Origin: Ulota crispa
Lineage: Eukaryota; Streptophyta; Bryopsida; Orthotrichales; Orthotrichaceae
Assembly: GCA_963920765.1 (NCBI GenBank)
Contig: OY987246.1
Location: forward strand, 18,472,868-18,536,867
Direction: 5' to 3'
DNA: 64,000 nt
In this document: piece by piece, positions 11,772 through 23,806 of the stretch
How the letters are laid out: every line of letters starts with the position of its first letter
Position numbering within the stretch: the stretch's first letter is position 1
Notes under the pieces: model-generated
The model's database searches: none
The model's input: only the letters and a program-made list of their open reading frames with translations
What the model was told of the DNA's origin: nothing
Program-made: the position numbers and the translations under genes

Positions 11772-12178
11772 TAAATATATTCAACATTCGTAATAAAACA
11801 TTTTAGATCTTTTCTCACAACTATTATGATAATTAAGAACTTACATTACGATACCAAAATTCACTAAACATTAGGTGCAAATAATTATTCTGTTTCTTTA
11901 TATTTTTGTCTATTGTTACAAATAATTAAGACAAGCAAGTTCACATGCCCTTAAGCTTGTGCAACTGAGAAGTTTGTATGTACTTTAGAACTAATCAATA
12001 CTGTACAGTGTTCTATTGAAGAATTCTATTTCACAAATAATTGCAAAATTTAAGAATCAGTAATACATGTCAAAAATATTGTTGTTGACAATTTCGGTGT
12101 AACAAGGGCGTGCATATGTTTAAAGATTTTTAGCAAGTAAGGTAGGAGACTCTAAAACAGTGTGGGGGTTAACCCTTA

Positions 12179-12623
12179 ACCCCTAAATGTCCGAGGGGTA
12201 AGGGAAAACATAAATGCATTAAAAAAAATACTCTTGTAACTTTAATGTAATGAAGTTTGTTTCAAAAGAAAAAATAAGAATCATGATGATTAGCAATTAT
12301 CCATATGGTCAAATATTCAAAAAAAGTTTTGTACTCTTATTTAATGAATGTAGAAGCATTTATCATTTAATATTCACCAAAATTACAAATTTTACTCATA
12401 GATTTCAAAATTAAGTAGGATTGGTTAAAAATAGATATTCTATCCTAAACTCCAAAAATGCTATCTTTTGAAAGGAGGGAACATCATTAGTTTCCCAAAT
12501 AGTAAATTCTACAACACTAGCAAATATTGAAATTTTTGTCTTTGAAAAATTCTTCTTGGAGGAGTTTAACTTGAATTGAGATGATTCAAGTTAAGTTCAA
12601 AAGTAGACGTGATTTTCTATTAC

Positions 12624-12654
<31 letters not shown>

Positions 12655-12736
12655 TTGAAAAAAGTTTTTTTTTGTCACGGGCAACTCAAAAAAAATGGGG
12701 AGCGACCAGAAATTGATTCATTGGGCGCTTAGGGGT
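12179..12736 (+). mobile_element. ACCCCTAAATGTCC element, 558 bp, partner of 11242-11771
   Basis: The left end TA-ACCCCTAAATGTCC and right end GCGCTTAGGGGT-TA are inverted repeats. It contains a run of about 31 A residues near 12624-12653, probably an expanded homopolymer. Directly left of it is another GGGGGT-TA-ACCCT-TA junction, suggesting remnants of further abutting elements. Confidence 0.7.
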
Positions 12737-12765
12737 TAAAGGACTGAGCTACTATAGTACATACT

Positions 12766-13202
12766 AGGGGAAATTACAAATAGGGGCATGAAAATGTAAA
12801 ATATTACAGATAGGGGCGTAGTTTCAAAATAATTACAAATAGGGGCACAATTTCAAAAAAAATTGTGAGTTTTTGTAATTTTTTTTAGTTTGAACTTTGG
12901 TTGATTTAGATACATCACATTAAATGTTAGCTAACTTCCAAAAAAAATTAAAAGTTTCCAAAAATTGCCATCCCCTTTACTAAAATTTCTTTATCTAGGC
13001 TTGATTTGGAGAGACCTTTGAGCTTTTTAGAAATTAGCTAACATTTAATGTGATGCCTCTAAATCAACCTATGTCCAAACCAAAAAGAGTTACAAGAAAA
13101 TAAAGTTTTTTTAAAAATTGTGCCCCTATTTGTAATTATTTTGAAACTGAGCCCCTATTTGTAATATTTTACATTTTCATGCCCCTATTTGTAATTTCCC
13201 CT
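12766..13202. mobile_element. Foldback MITE, 437 bp, with direct target duplication ACATACT
   Basis: The ends AGGGGAAATTACAAATAGGG and CCCTATTTGTAATTTCCCCT are perfect inverted repeats, and the inverted arms extend about 190 bp each. The direct duplication TACATACT/ACATACT lies at 12758-12765 and 13202-13209, 7 or 8 bp depending on where the last T is placed. An 8-bp duplication would fit hAT elements. A shorter, decayed relative is at 26741-27023. The sub-repeat ACAAATAGGGGC occurs three times in each arm. Confidence 0.85.
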
Positions 13203-13519
13203 ACATACTATGTATATTGTTGTACAACTGGCACTTGCTATTGACAAAAAGTTTTAATTTGGGATTTTGACTACCTCACTAGGACAGCATTGATCTATAT
13301 TCTAACTTCTTTGTTGATCTCAAATGTAATAAAGGTGTGGATGCACTCCAGATACAAGAAAAATACCATGAATTGTATTGATCGCAAAGGGCCTGCTAAG
13401 TCGTTTAAGGGTTAAAAGTGTGCACTTTTAGGAATGGTTGACATGTTCCTTCAAATATCTAATATTGTCATTCTCACCTTGGGACATAGCAATGCAAAAG
13501 TTCTAGAAAAAGAAGAGTA

Positions 13520-13738
13520 AGGTAACCAGCTCTAATGCCGACCATGCTTCTAATCCCGCACAAGTCTACACCTTCACTAGATATCAGATCTAGAATTTAG
13601 GAGAGCCCTAGATAGCTTATCTTCTGTGTCACACAAGATAAGCTATCTAGGGCTCTCCTAAATTCTAGATCTGATATCTAGTGAAGGTGTAGACTTGTGC
13701 GGGATTAGAAGCATGGTCGGCATTAGAGCCGGTTACCT
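13520..13738. mobile_element. Near-perfect 219-bp hairpin MITE flanked by TA
   Basis: Left arm to 13623 and right arm from 13635 are reverse complements over about 104 bases with one mismatch that I can see (position 13528 against 13730), and the 11-base loop can pair further. Ends are TA-AGGTAACC and GGTTACCT-TA, the same terminal class as the other AGGTA elements here. The near-perfect match implies recent origin or active conversion. If transcribed it would form a long double-stranded RNA and could be processed into small RNAs. Confidence 0.85.
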
Positions 13739-14774
13739 TATCCGCAGACGCAGGAGCTTGGACAGAAGAAGAAGAACAGAGAAAACAACCGTGCATTCTT
13801 TCAATTTCCGTGCAGTACCTCGGAGTAAACCCTAATCGAAGAGCAAGTGGCTTCCAGGCGACGAGAAAAGAGCTGGTGAAACAAAAAGCTTCAGAAATCT
13901 GAACAGTCTTGAGTACTAGTATCTATTTTTTTCACAACTATATGTAGATTCTGGATGACATTGCATCTATTCATCTACATATATGTACATTCATCTATTC
14001 TTTTGCCAATGTGACCATTGTCACCATTCTTATGAAGAGAGAAAGTTAAGCAACAGTTTTTGATAAGTCTCTCAATGCAATTCTGATCCAGGGCTTGCTT
14101 CTCAATCGCGATGCGCATACAACATCTCTGCCTGTTTTTTTCTTATTAAAATCGATACAAAGTGAGAGTGTTTCATTTTTGCTTCATTGTATGTTTGTTT
14201 GAGTACCGAGTCACAAATTCGTGGTGCAAAACACTGAAGTTGTCATAGAAAGCGACCTACGATGAATCATTTAGCATTTAATGCTTCCCGATGAATTTCT
14301 GACCTCGAAGAAATTCAATTTCTAGCATACAACAGAATGCAGAAAACACGAGCACCACAAAACAACTGTACAGAGCAGAAAAAAACCTACTCAATCATTC
14401 CGTAGAACGATCGTTTAAGTTAGTTGTTGCCACAGATCGAAGCACATTTCTGAACATATTAACAGCGATTACATTGTGTTACCAGTGTCAATGAGTCTTG
14501 GAAGCGTCTCAGGAGAGGCTCTTTTTCGTAAGAACGAGAGCTTAATAGAGTTTGATAGATAGCTACATAAGTATTTCTCAGTTGCTGTACTTTTTTTGCA
14601 CCTGATGGATCTCTAGTGGAGGCGTAGGTTTAAAGATGGAAGCATCAAGCACCAGAATTTTTAACGCGTATGACCTCTTGAACACAACTGCTGATTGTGA
14701 ATTATCTTGAGAATCGGTTTGTTTGAGATTAGAGCTTTCTTGTAGCTATGTAAAATGTAAACTAACACCGCTGC
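13739..14774. other. Downstream region of the kinesin gene, no gene seen
   Basis: The part from 13740 to about 13920 is less AT-rich and might be transcribed leader or trailer sequence, but no open frame with family features was found. The kinesin 3' untranslated region should occupy part of 14774 downward. Confidence 0.35.
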
Positions 14775-17700
14775 TTAATATATGAACCGCTTCATGTTGC
14801 CGTTCATGCTGCCACAATCCATGCTGAGCCTTCTTCGACTGCGCGGTGATGAACCACGGGCTGCCGATGACACAGACACAGCGAGCTTCGAAATGGACCT
14901 TTCAGCAGCAAGAATGCGGGAGTAATGCTGCTCGGAAGCTTTGGAATGCGACACCGGTGTCACAAAATTGGCAGGTAATAATTCGGTGAACTTCGCAGGT
15001 GTACGAGTTGTCGACGTTTTGTCAATTGGAATGCCTTCGGATCTTGTTGTGCAAATCGTGGTGTGTGCAGAATCTGCTTTCTTCACAGTAGCTGGCCATG
15101 GAGATCGTTCCATTAATTTCCGTTTCGCAGTAGTCGTGATGCTGTTTCTTGTCCGTTGAGAGTCCATCAATACGCTTCGGGGAGCTGCTGCAGATACGCG
15201 CTTGGAGTATCCAGACGTGAATGTCATTGGCGGTTGTTGCGGCAGCATAATTGTGTGATCGCCTAAGAGTCCAGGACATTTTTTCCCTCGGCTGCTTGCT
15301 GTAGGGCTCATGAACCTCGGTACCTTTCGGACAGGCGATATCGCACTGGAATCCGTTTCTTGCGGCTTCTCTGATGAGTTGTTGTTGCAGAGCGTGATTG
15401 ATGATACGGCGGAGACAGATCGCTGCTGCTGATCTGACGACGTCTTTTCGTCTTTCAATTTTTGTTCGAGGCAGCAACGCTTTTGGCTTAATAAGATATT
15501 CAGCAACTTGATTTTGTTGCAAAGAAGTTGACACTCCTTCTCGTAAATGCTCATTTTTCTGTAGAGCTCCGACATAGCCGCTGCTTTCTCCTTCTCTGCG
15601 CCCTGAAGTCAAAGAAAATTTGCAAGGAGATTCAGTTGTCAACGACTAATTCTTTCAGGAACACAAGAATTATATCCGGTGGTGATTTCAAACGAACTGC
15701 GTACCGCAGAGAGTTCATGCCCGAGATGTGTTCCACGAACTCGTGTGGCGAAACCGAGTGAGCAGATTGTCTCTCCCAAGTCGTTGTCGTTGGGACTCAC
15801 ATGCACAAGCATCAAGGTCTTCGAATCTTCACCTGTCGAAATTCAAGACAGGATCGCAAAGGTTAGTTCATGCCTCTTTAACATCAAAAAACATTCAATT
15901 AACCTTCTTAAAAAACTGTAGATCGGGAGATATCTTAGGTCGATAATCGTACCTAAACAGTCTCGTAGAATCTGCGTAAACTTGCTATTCCTGCATTGAA
16001 GATCACATTGATTAAACCTCTCGTTAAAAGCATAAAACTTCTTAACAGCTTCTTTCCGATGGATACGAATTAACAGTGCTTGAAAATAAGAGCCAAATAA
16101 AATTTAGCTTTAGTGAGTAGATTTCAATCTGTGGAAACAAGCGCTGCAAACCTGTAAGGCACATGCGGTCGTCGTTTTTGAAGTGCACTGATGACGTCCC
16201 CCAAGGCTGAGAGAGAAACGTTGATTGCCCGTCCCTCTTCCATTGTCAGCCCTTGCGCGTTAGTTTTCAATAGCCGCTCACTGCCTCCAAGGTCAATCAG
16301 CCAGAGCTTGCTAACTCGTCTCTTGTTGCTTTGTGCAGATATGCTCACTATAGTGATTCGAAGTAAACTGCAGATGGCACAAAAGTTAGATAATACACTC
16401 ACACAAAGGGCTAGCAGTTTGATTTTGCTACTTAGCAAGCAAGCATGTAAATTGCCCTTAAGAATTCAGCAAAGGATGTCTGAAATGTACCAATGCGATC
16501 GGCTGGACGCATCGTTGGCATTCGTCCACGCCGTTGAACGCCGTCGTGAGCCTCGTACATACAATCGGCTTGCCTCTTGGACATCAGCTATAGAAACTTC
16601 GGTCAGGTTCTCTACTTCAATACACCCCTTGGAGCCCATTTGAATGGACAAGCTGCACCAAATTACATAAGGGAGCCTTGTTATTGCACAATATTTTTTA
16701 GAACCATAATTCTCATGAGACATTCATGCATTCGCAGGACTAGATTGTAAATGTGTTAATTACGACGCACCAGGAAGGAAGTCTTACCACTTGGTGGCAT
16801 GGTTGGATTGGCGAGTAGGTCGAGCAACCAGCAAGTCTCGAAGCGAGCCTTTGTAGACCTCAAGCATACTCAAGGAATAAGAGTAGTGCACACTTGTGTC
16901 GTATGACGCCTCCTCAAAAAGACGCCGAAGTGAACGTGGTACTACTCCTGGCTCATCCTTGGAGCCTTCCTGCATCAGCCAGTTAACGAAATCAGATTTT
17001 TCAAGGTATGAACGACTCAATCAGAGCAACTTCCAAGACATCGGCTCAGTAATGCAAGGGACGATTTTATGTTGTACCACTGACCATTGTGAAGGTTTTC
17101 CCGGAGCCAGTTTGTCCGTATGCGAAGATGCACACGTTGTGGCCATCCAAAGCAGATCTGATAATTGGCTCGATTTGAGTGAATACGTCGTCTGCAGAGT
17201 TTTACACGAATTTTGTAATTTATAAGTGAGCCTCAATGTAAGAAAAAATTGTTTGTTGAACCACGACAGTGAGTTTGATACGAAACGCCTTAAGCAGTCG
17301 AGTTTTTGACAACCCTACCTTGTACAGAGGTTGGTTGGAAGACTTTATCGAACTCGAATTCCTTCCTGGCTCTTGGAACCTTGACCCAATTTACATCTGG
17401 TGCCGTTAGAGGTCCTAATCTCGCGTGCTTCTCTGAAGGTAAAAATGGCCTTACTCGACAGAATACTCGGATGTTCCCTGGGATCATGCCACATCAGTAT
17501 AATTTTTAAGTTTTGTGCTACTAGTTCTGTGGAAGTCTTTACAGGTACGTCTCATTCTTAGTTTAACAATCATAGTTTCAGCATGTTGAACCATGGCAGT
17601 TGAGTAGAAGGCAGCAACAGTTTCAACTTGAAAATTAACTAAGAAGAAATGATACTGATTGGAATTTTTGTGCAGAGAAAAGATGTACCTTTTAAGTCCA

Positions 17701-18166
17701 GCATTCGGTTCAGACTACCACGGCGGTGCGAATTTGACACTCCCAAGGCCGTTCGCAGCGCATTCAGCTCACCTGTAAGGCCCCAAATCAGCTACTATCA
17801 ATCTTTGCCGAAATAGTGTTGTATTTTTCTGGTAGATTAATCAACTTTATCAGTGATAGGTTTTAGAGTGAGGTTCTTACTTTCTAGTTTCGAAATTTCT
17901 AGGTCAAGGCAGTGTTGCCTGTCATGATTGACATTCTCCCCACGGTCTGAGCGTGAGCTTGAGCTTGTCAATGACAATGTGCAGCTACTGCCCATCACTG
18001 ATGATTCACAGGCTGAAGAGTTCATGATGGATCGCACCGAATCGGCCCACTCCGTTGTCAACGACGACTTCGAGCCCAAGAGCGAGTCCAGGCTTTGGGA
18101 GAGCGAGAGTGGCGACATTTGCTTTCCGTCATGGTTTTCGACAGTTGGTATTATAATCGTCCTCAT
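14775..18166 (-). CDS. Kinesin-14 family motor protein, 10 exons, 729 residues
   Basis: Exons by eye: 18166-17881, 17772-17689, 17477-17319, 17191-17085, 16969-16788, 16652-16491, 16367-16152, 15990-15953, 15832-15705, 15602-14775; the sum is an unbroken 730-codon frame. The motor starts at about residue 124 with [13 protein letters not shown], the neck-motor junction typical of minus-end-directed kinesin-14. ATP-binding [13 protein letters not shown] is at about 200-212, switch I NDASSRSH at 319-326, switch II DLGGSER at 352-358 (usual form DLAGSER). Further core blocks are [35 protein letters not shown] and [20 protein letters not shown]. The first 123 residues are Ser-rich with a short predicted coil. 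After the motor comes a likely coiled coil (about 455-505) and a basic, Ser/Thr-rich tail of about 220 residues. Start chosen because an in-frame stop directly precedes it. The motor-internal layout and DLGGSER recall Arabidopsis KIN-14T-like proteins, a tentative assignment. Confidence 0.92.
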
Positions 18167-19554
18167 CCTTTAAAATTCCCCGCTTCTCCTGCTCCCTGTG
18201 CATCGCAGAAACGGGCTTTCAGGTGCTTGACTCACGCTCCACCTTGAAATAAGCACTCATGCTCATTTTACAAAGCTTTTCTTTATAACTTCAAAGTGTA
18301 TGTTCATACACTTTGATGAACAAAAAATGTAGAGTCAAGTCAAAGAAATTTTTTTGAGAAGAGAGGTCACCTGATATTTGAATGAAGTATGAGCGAAACG
18401 ATTCGTTGACTACTCCGAGCTCAGAAATCAACACCATTAACTAGTTAAGTCGTTGTCAATGATGCCATCCTCTAATATTCAAACATGAGGCGCAAGTTCT
18501 AAAAGTTTGCAATTCGGGTCATCCTGTATGCCGCCTTTTGATAGCAGAAACCCCCACATCTTCATTTTCTGATTCTTGCGTTCTTGGAGAAGAATGTGCA
18601 GACCGAGCTCCGATTTTGGCGATCACCAGGAATATTGAAGAGTTCTAGTTGTGGGCAACCACAGCATAGGTAACATCTGAATGGCCACCACGCTTCACAT
18701 CGTCGGGGAGCTCCTCTCGAACCAATGTCGTCATGTCCCTCCCTTCGAATGATCAAGGACATCATTCACTGCTATTGAAGGCCGCCACTGCTTGTTGTGG
18801 AGTCCAGTTACCCCGCATTTGAGCTTCCCTCAACTCAAACCGACCTTCACCCACCACGACAAAATCACTGTCACAAGTCGCCATATGTGCGAATTTTCGT
18901 TAAAGTACGACAGTCACAAGGAAAAACAGAAGCTACAAGCTGCAAGTGCATGAGTAGCACTTCAACAAACGCTACGAAGTCTATACTAGGCGTCTAAGAC
19001 ATAGCCTTCGTTCGCCATAGACCAAAAAAAAAAAAACTGTACCGATTTCTCTGTCGCTCCTTTATTGTCCGAGCTTCTGGTGTACACCGATCAGACGTAT
19101 ACGCACTTTCTGGAGCTTAGATCATCGCGCGCACCGCCTTGATTTCTCAACCGCCAACTGCCCTGAAGCTGGGAACGCCATCGGTGCAAAGGACAGGTAC
19201 GAAATCTGCTTAACTTATCGAAGTGCAGGATTATGTCTTAAGAACTTCACGACAAGAATCAATTAAAACTAGGCTTCGAACTTCGCATTGGCAAATGCAC
19301 TTTGCTCTACAGGTCAGATCCTCAGCTCATAATCTCCATGACCACTCCACCTTCCCAGCAGTAGTACTACCGTCCTTGTTTTCTCCGTTGCAGTTGCACT
19401 CGATTATAAGCTCTTAACAAACGCAACACTCACTCTCACTCTATGCCATCTATGTCAACATTAAAATGCGCTATGTAGAGCCAGACTTCCGATCACAAGT
19501 TTTTTTCAGTCTGATCTTAATGACGCACCTGCTTTTTCAGAGCTATCACATCCC
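18167..19554. other. Upstream region of the kinesin, no gene seen
   Basis: Base composition is more balanced than in the repeat regions, as often seen near promoters. Open frames such as 18562-18765 (minus) and 19223-19417 (plus) lack recognisable domains. A run of about 14 A lies at 19025-19037. Confidence 0.35.
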
Positions 19555-19905
19555 AGAATGAGAGACTATGAACAGCACCTTGAGCAAGGATTTGGAGCAA
19601 GGATTTGAATGACTAATTTTAGAACGGAGCGAGTACCGATCCCAAGTTGGCAAAGACATCATCGACACTGCGGTAGCGAGAGAAGCCTGTAAGATCGAGG
19701 GACAATTGCGGGAGCTAAAGAGATAATGAGTGTCTGCAGAGAAACGTGCTGAAGCTGGCTGGCTATGGAGGTGCCAGAACGCAACTAGAGCGGCGACGCA
19801 GGCTCACACAAGACTAGGCTGCCAGATAGGCAGGCGTGCAGAGAGTGGCAGAATATCACTTGACCAGACAAATGGTACCAGAGTAGTACCAACATGACTT
19901 AACTT
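19555..19905 (+). pseudogene. Possible gene relic with coiled-coil-like open stretches
   Basis: The sequence is clearly less AT-rich than its surroundings and holds several separate open stretches rich in Glu, Arg, Lys and Gln, such as ERSEYRSQVGKDIIDTAVAR and MRDYEQHLEQGFGAR. They are broken by stops and lie in different frames without convincing splice sites. I do not recognise the family. It may be a decayed gene or non-coding. Confidence 0.25.
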
Positions 19906-21998
19906 ACCATTGACCGTGAAAATCTGCGAATGTGTGAATTCTGCAGGGCGCAGAGGGGTGGTGGCTTCATAGTCTTCCCAGGCTCTGACATAGAATTTTG
20001 TTTGTTTGTCTGTTTGTCTGTTTGCTCAACATCTTTCCTATTGGCATGTAGTGCTTCATTCTTTGAATCTTACGAGATTTCGGTGTATCTCTAGTTTAGT
20101 TCTTCTGCATATTGCAGTATTCTTGGATCCCTGAAATACACCCAGAGAAAACCGGTCTCTAGAAACATGACACATGATCTTTGACTTAATCGTACTTTGC
20201 AGTCTTTTTCCACCATTTTGTTGAGGCTGCAAATCTCAGGATTGTTGATGAAAGTTCTGGACTCCAGATCCTTGGAAATCAATGCGAGAAGGTTGCAAAA
20301 CATATTCCTATAAGGTTTGAGCATCCAATACCAATAGAGTACCTTATGGTGTCACTCTCTACTAATATTGGAAGGTTACTTTAAAAGCTGAATTTAGACA
20401 CCATAAACAGCTCATTGTTTTGGTTAACAATAATAAGTCTTCTATAATCTACCTATGATCTACCTTCTGGAGATTTAAGTTCTAGAATGATCATCCCTGT
20501 ATAGAGACGCCATTAGATACACTATTGATATTGGGTGCTCCTACCTTATTGCGCTCTATACTTGTATGAAGAACCTCCAAGAGTATATTTTGGGTTTTAT
20601 TTAAAGTTCTTGCATAGAATGGAGTGTTATGGGTTATGCTTACTTAAAAACTTTGACAAGTTTGTACCAACTATTCAAAGCAGATTTTTACTTAAGAAGA
20701 AATTTTATGGACCATGAATGTTGAGAAGGTTATCATCTGTAATACCGATTTTTCTTAAACATCTTTATACGTACGTTGTACCCGATCATAACCCTCTAAT
20801 GACCAAAGTGCGTAATCTGATTTGAATCTCAAACTCGTCAGTACATTCCACTCCACCCTCTCTAATAACACTTCATTTGGGGCCAAAGTGACATAGAGAA
20901 GGTGTCCAAGCGCATGTGCAAACATCAAAACACATTATGAGGATGTAGAAAGAATGTGCCATTATGTACAGAATGTCAGTACTCAAGGGGTGGGTGTGTG
21001 TTACAAGCACTTGACAGGACAAAGATGTTTATGTACAGTACTACAATAGACGTGTTTCAAATACAGTACTGTAGATTGCACCTGTGTTTGTTCTTCTAGA
21101 AACTGATTATGTCACTCTGATGTTTGCTTCAGGTACTTTTGTTGTAGTAAAAGCTTGTAGTATTTTCCTTTGCATAGAATCTGCGGAGATATTCTACGTG
21201 TGCAGTGTGTTCTTCTTCTATAGGATTGTCTATAATTGGTAAACAAATCTGGGCCAAATTTAGCAAGTTATCATTTCCACTACGCACAGACTATCCAATT
21301 TCTGTAACTGACCATTTATAAACTCTTTTGGTTTGCAAAACATGTTGGAAAACATTTGATAAATTATAAAATATACTTGCAAAACATTGGGAGATCTATC
21401 CAAATTAGTCAATGCATACAAAATGTTCAGAGATACATATTAAATATGGGAGACCTCCAAAAGTTCAAGAATGTAGGAAGTCCATGATTACTTGAATGAT
21501 CTGTACGTAGTTTTATTTTGTATGAATACTATTGTTGGAATTTTATCTTTGCTACAAAGTGTGTGAACACGAGTGTTAAAATTTGAATTTTTGCACATTT
21601 AGCAATGTTTTCTACGGCTTGAACTAATTTTGATTTTTATATATTTGGGCCCCCAGTGCTGGTACATGTACATAAGTTGGTTTTGGTTCTGTTGCTTGAG
21701 GATTTTAGTAGAAATGCTTGATCCTTTTGTACGGATGTTTCAATGGAGACCTGCTTACTTTTGAACTGGGAATCATGGAAACTTGTACATATCTATTGTA
21801 CCATTGACAACAACTGGATAGCAAAGTATCTTTATTGCACTGTATTTCAACAATTCTAATCACGAAACTGATCTCCTGTATACGTAGTTACGTACAGACT
21901 ACTAGAGTACGCTGTTGAGATGGAACAGGTGAAATATATTATTATACCATACCTATCTGTTGAAGGTGGCTTTCACCACCATGGCAGGTTGCCAGCTA
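19906..21998. other. Intergenic, nothing firm recognised
   Basis: It contains a short GTTTGTCT tandem repeat near 20000-20024 and small open frames at 20091-20324 and 20535-20717 with no family features. Confidence 0.35.
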
Positions 21999-22386
21999 AG
22001 GTAGCCGCCCCCATAAGCGCGAGTTTAAGCACTTTAGCATGGTTAGGGTAGTTGGACAAGCGCAAAAATCATATCATTAGATTGGAAACAAAGCACACAA
22101 ATTATTAGTTTAGTTTGGGAAGTTATTCACACATAGTCATGTGTGCGTGGGTATTTTTCAAAGTGCTAAATTGCTGAAATTGTAAGACCTATGTGAGATA
22201 TGCTAAAAACAAGGCTTGTTGGTTCTTAAATAGTGAGATGGGTACTCAAGACCGTCATACCAATCACTCACAACCATCACTTTGTCACCCATAACCATCA
22301 CTTAGTTCACTCATAAGCATTTACTTTTTTACTTATGATGTCAGTGACGCCCATGGGGATGGTCATGCTGATGGGTGCGGTTACCT
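21999..22386. mobile_element. AGGTA-ended MITE, 388 bp, TA-flanked
   Basis: Ends read TA-AGGTAGCCGCCCCCATAAG and CATGCTGATGGGTGCGGTTACCT-TA, inverted relatives of the AGGTAGGAGCACCCATAA terminus seen elsewhere. The interior is unrelated to those copies, so only the ends are shared. Confidence 0.6.
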
Positions 22387-23019
22387 TACTTGTAACTTTG
22401 CCTGCAAGAGTTACAAGTGTAGTTAAAATTAGCAGAACTTCTACCCAATAAGTGTTCAAAACAAAGTGTTAAATTTGAAAATTTTAGCACATTTAGCTCT
22501 GATTGTTTTTAGTTTCCTTGAGCTTACTTCAAAATTGACTTTACAAAATTGACTTTACAAAATTGACTTTTGGTGTCATGAAATATAGAATCCCCAAATG
22601 GACACTATTAAAAAATGCAACACTATTTTTTTGATTTGGATGGCTCAATTTAGACATTTTGAACACAGTTGGGCTGCCTAGTACATATTTGTGTTGATTA
22701 AGACCGGTTGATTTGGACCTTATTTGTTTTTGATATGTTGTACACAATTGAGGGCGATTGGTGGGGTGCAAAATTTGTGGGCGAGGTGGTGAGTGAAAGC
22801 ACAAATGGTGTTGCAAAGGACTTGTGATTGATTTATGGGCAACTTGTGTGGACTGTAGACTGCTTGCACAAGCGAAATCATGGCTTCCCACATGTGGATT
22901 TGCTCTTTCTCTCTCTGCAAACATCACCTGCCTGCCCTTTTGCTGTAAAACTTGTGTGGTAAAAACTTTGACTTTTGCCAGCCTATTTGTACCCATCCTT
23001 ACAGATCACCAGCATCGTC

Positions 23020-23052
23020 AGTTCGTCAGTTTGTCAGTTTGTCAGCTTGTCA
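23020..23052. repeat. Short GTCAGTTT tandem repeat
   Basis: The unit GTCAGTTT or GTCAGTTC is repeated four to five times. A simple-sequence tract without further context. Confidence 0.7.
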
Positions 23053-23158
23053 GATAGAAAGGCTGAAAAAGTATGCTAATTGCTTTAAAGTAGGGTGACT
23101 CCTACACGCGTTTACTCATCTCTTGTACTCCAAGAGAGCTGAAATTTGGCCCCCTTTA

Positions 23159-23804
23159 ACCCCTCACCGCCCATGCTATTTTTCAGTATCTCAGAATTTG
23201 CTTGAAAATGAACAAAATGTTGGCATTTTGATCAATCTTATCAATTTTCTCTGAAACGCAACCATACAAATTTTAAAGTAGACATGTTATAGATCACATA
23301 GGAAAAGAAATCACAACAATATCACTTATGGATTGAAAGATTATAACGTTTGATCATGAGGGTGTTAAAACTGCAAAAGTGATTTCAAGTCTTTCAATCC
23401 TCTTTTTGCATCTCAAACCTAAAATTGAGGGTACCAAAAAAATACAAGTATGTAAAGTATAACATACATAATTCCAATCAATTTACGGCTTCTCAAAACC
23501 TATTCTACAATTTTTTAAATTGAATTTTTAATGTGATTTTTTCTCCAAGTTCTAGTGTACTTGAGGCTCATTTCCAAGAGCCTTCAAAACTAGAAAGTGA
23601 AGATTTGCAATGGACACCCTTGCACAAAATCTTGAATAGAAAAATCACTTTAATTCATTTTCAAAATCAAACTCCTAATGCTAAAACTAGACTTCAAAAA
23701 AATTGAAAAATAATAATAATCACTAGAAAAATCTTAAAAAAAGATCACACATCTTTGAATAAAATTCAGAGGGACCCGATTTGGGCCCTTGGACAATGAG
23801 GGGT
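23159..23804 (+). mobile_element. 646-bp element, copy 2 of the 1256-1897 family, nested in a larger element
   Basis: Ends TA-ACCCCTCACC and GAGGGGT-TA; the interior matches 1256-1897 in the same orientation. It sits at a TA within the left terminal repeat of the element that runs to 24704. Taking it out, with one TA, restores CCCCTTTAAGGACCAC, which is the complement of that element's right end. Confidence 0.75.
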
Positions 23805-23806
23805 TA

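Noticed and set aside
15022..15642. 206-codon minus-strand frame overlapping the kinesin tail
   Set aside because: It is a shifted frame of the last kinesin exon; the frame joined to the motor is the other one.
16191..16643. 150-codon plus-strand frame over the kinesin
   Set aside because: It is antisense to the exons encoding the switch regions of the kinesin and has no features of its own.
22541..22996. 151-codon minus-strand open frame
   Set aside because: No recognisable domain, low-complexity start, a TTGACTTTACAAAA tandem at its end, and no splice partners; it looks like chance.
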